Source of the DNA: CAZKDV01 sp964551645
GTDB taxonomy: Bacteria > Bacteroidota > Bacteroidia > Bacteroidales > DTU049
Direction of reading: 5' to 3'
NCBI GenBank assembly: GCA_964551645.1
Contig: CAZKDV010000046.1
Span: forward strand, 1 to 18,247
DNA length: 18,247 nt
How positions within the stretch are numbered: position 1 is the stretch's first letter; every line of letters starts with the position of its first letter. Under the pieces are notes generated by a model, which saw nothing but the letters and a program-made list of their open reading frames with translations, made no database searches and had not been told where the DNA came from. Both the position numbers and the translations under genes were made by a program. This document shows positions 17,529 to 18,247 of the stretch, piece after piece.

Positions 17529-18247
17529 TTATTCGGGGCGTAATTGTAAATCTTTAACAAACTTCAACAAAATGGGATCTGAAGTTATTATTTCTTTAAT
17601 TTGGTCTGAGCGACTTATAATTTTTGAACTATCTTCTGTTCTTTCTACAATAGGTTCAAAAATGAGATTTTTATTCTGGAGAGCCTTTCTCAAATATGTT
17701 TGAATATCTGCTTTTTTAATTTCTTCATAACTCAAATTGCTATTTACTGCAATAGAATATTGAGTATCATTAATTTGTTCAATTTTCAAAAAATCAATTA
17801 TATTTTTTAAGTGTGGATTATTACTATGATTTTGCAAGAAAGTTTGAATTTCTGCAATTAATATTTCTTTTGTAAACTCCTTATTGTCAACAACTTGATT
17901 ACTATTATCAATTGATGTTTTTTTCATCAAATCTTTTACACTAAGATTTGAAATTGAAGTTGTTGTAGCAATTGACTGCTCAAGCTCTTCGGCTACTTCA
18001 GTTATTGCTTTTTTGCCTTTATTATCAGTTACTTCATACGATTTGACGCTTTCATAAGATTTACTACTCTCAGGTGTTTTTGAAATTTCTTGATTTTGAA
18101 CAGGTTTAGTAATTTCATCGTTCTGAGCTGGTTTTGCAATATGCTGATTTTTTGCGGGTTCTTGTGTTGTATCAGCTACTTTCACTTGTTTTATTTCTGA
18201 ATTAGCAAACTGCATAGCTTTAAGAAATGCAAGTTCGACATGAAATC
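17529..18247 (-). CDS. dnaX: DNA polymerase III subunit gamma/tau, C-terminal part, truncated at window edge
   Basis: The frame runs to the right edge, where it reads FHVELAFLKAMQFAN. This resembles the HVELAL(M/I)K helix that ends the clamp-loader collar domain of Bacteroidota DnaX. The ATG at 18215 falls within that helix and is not the true start, so about 239 C-terminal residues are visible. After the helix comes a polar linker rich in Lys, Gln, Ser and Thr, with short internal repeats. A compact C-terminal domain follows, starting near EFTKEILIAEIQTFLQ and ending LLKFVKDLQLRPE. It includes IQTYLRKALQNKNLIFE, which fits the tau-type C-terminus of the phylum. DnaX loads the sliding clamp and ties the replisome together. 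The call rests on the edge helix plus overall architecture; the ATPase domain is outside the window. Confidence 0.75.
   Translation of the reverse strand, partial: FHVELAFLKAMQFANSEIKQVKVADTTQEPAKNQHIAKPAQNDEITKPVQNQEISKTPESSKSYESVKSYEVTDNKGKKAITEVAEELEQSIATTTSISNLSVKDLMKKTSIDNSNQVVDNKEFTKEILIAEIQTFLQNHSNNPHLKNIIDFLKIEQINDTQYSIAVNSNLSYEEIKKADIQTYLRKALQNKNLIFEPIVERTEDSSKIISRSDQIKEIITSDPILLKFVKDLQLRPE
18081..18161 (-). repeat. Three 27-base (9-residue) repeats in the DnaX linker
   Basis: The linker reads EPAKNQHIA, KPAQNDEIT, KPVQNQEIS: three in-frame nonapeptides with consensus (K/E)P(A/V)(K/Q)N(Q/D)(H/E)I(A/T/S). A hexamer-like pair, SSKSYE and SVKSYE, follows directly. Such short in-frame repeats are common in disordered linkers and probably vary in copy number between strains. 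Confidence 0.7.

Noticed and set aside
18213..18215. ATG as start of a separate 228-residue gene at the right edge
   Set aside because: The frame continues upstream to the window edge with FHVELAFLKA, a DnaX-like helix, so this Met is internal.

Overview
The window looks like chromosomal DNA of a Bacteroidota species. The evidence is the strongly AT-rich composition, the absence of clear Shine-Dalgarno sequences, two putative promoters with the Bacteroidota-type -7 box TAnnTTTG, and a giant secreted protein ending in a type IX secretion (T9SS) sorting domain. The Na+-translocating NADH:quinone oxidoreductase (Na+-NQR) operon and the C-terminus of the DnaX-like protein also fit this phylum. 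I cannot name genus or species from the sequence alone.

Layout. At the left edge (to 464, + strand) is the 3' part of a PD-(D/E)XK nuclease gene, probably a type II restriction enzyme. A 225-base spacer with a putative promoter follows. Then comes one 6.6 kb gene (690-7286, +) for a 2198-residue surface or secreted protein. Its order is signal peptide, conserved N-terminal domain, seven SBBP-type beta-propeller repeats, seventeen tandem cysteine-rich Ig-like repeats of about 75 residues, a last Ig/PKD-like module and the T9SS sorting domain.

From 7290 to the right edge every gene is on the minus strand. In order of transcription (right to left) they are: the C-terminal part of dnaX (truncated by the right edge), a secreted two-domain M16 zinc peptidase, the complete nqrABCDEF operon (14437 down to 8530), and an NtrC-type response regulator that lacks a DNA-binding domain. 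The giant gene and the response regulator converge with only three bases between their stop codons.

How the genes work together. The six nqr genes form one tightly packed operon (gaps of 12-25 bases, one 11-base overlap) for the respiratory sodium pump, and all cofactor-binding residues I could check are present. dnaX and the peptidase are 24 bases apart and probably co-transcribed without a functional link. The response regulator lies 82 bases after nqrF and could be read through from the operon or have its own promoter; its kinase is not in the window. Most of the window is conventional. The points most worth a second look are the giant repeat protein, with its irregular cysteine pattern, and the response regulator with no HTH and an altered GAFTGA loop. 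I found no RNA genes, CRISPR arrays, insertion sequences or clear terminators.
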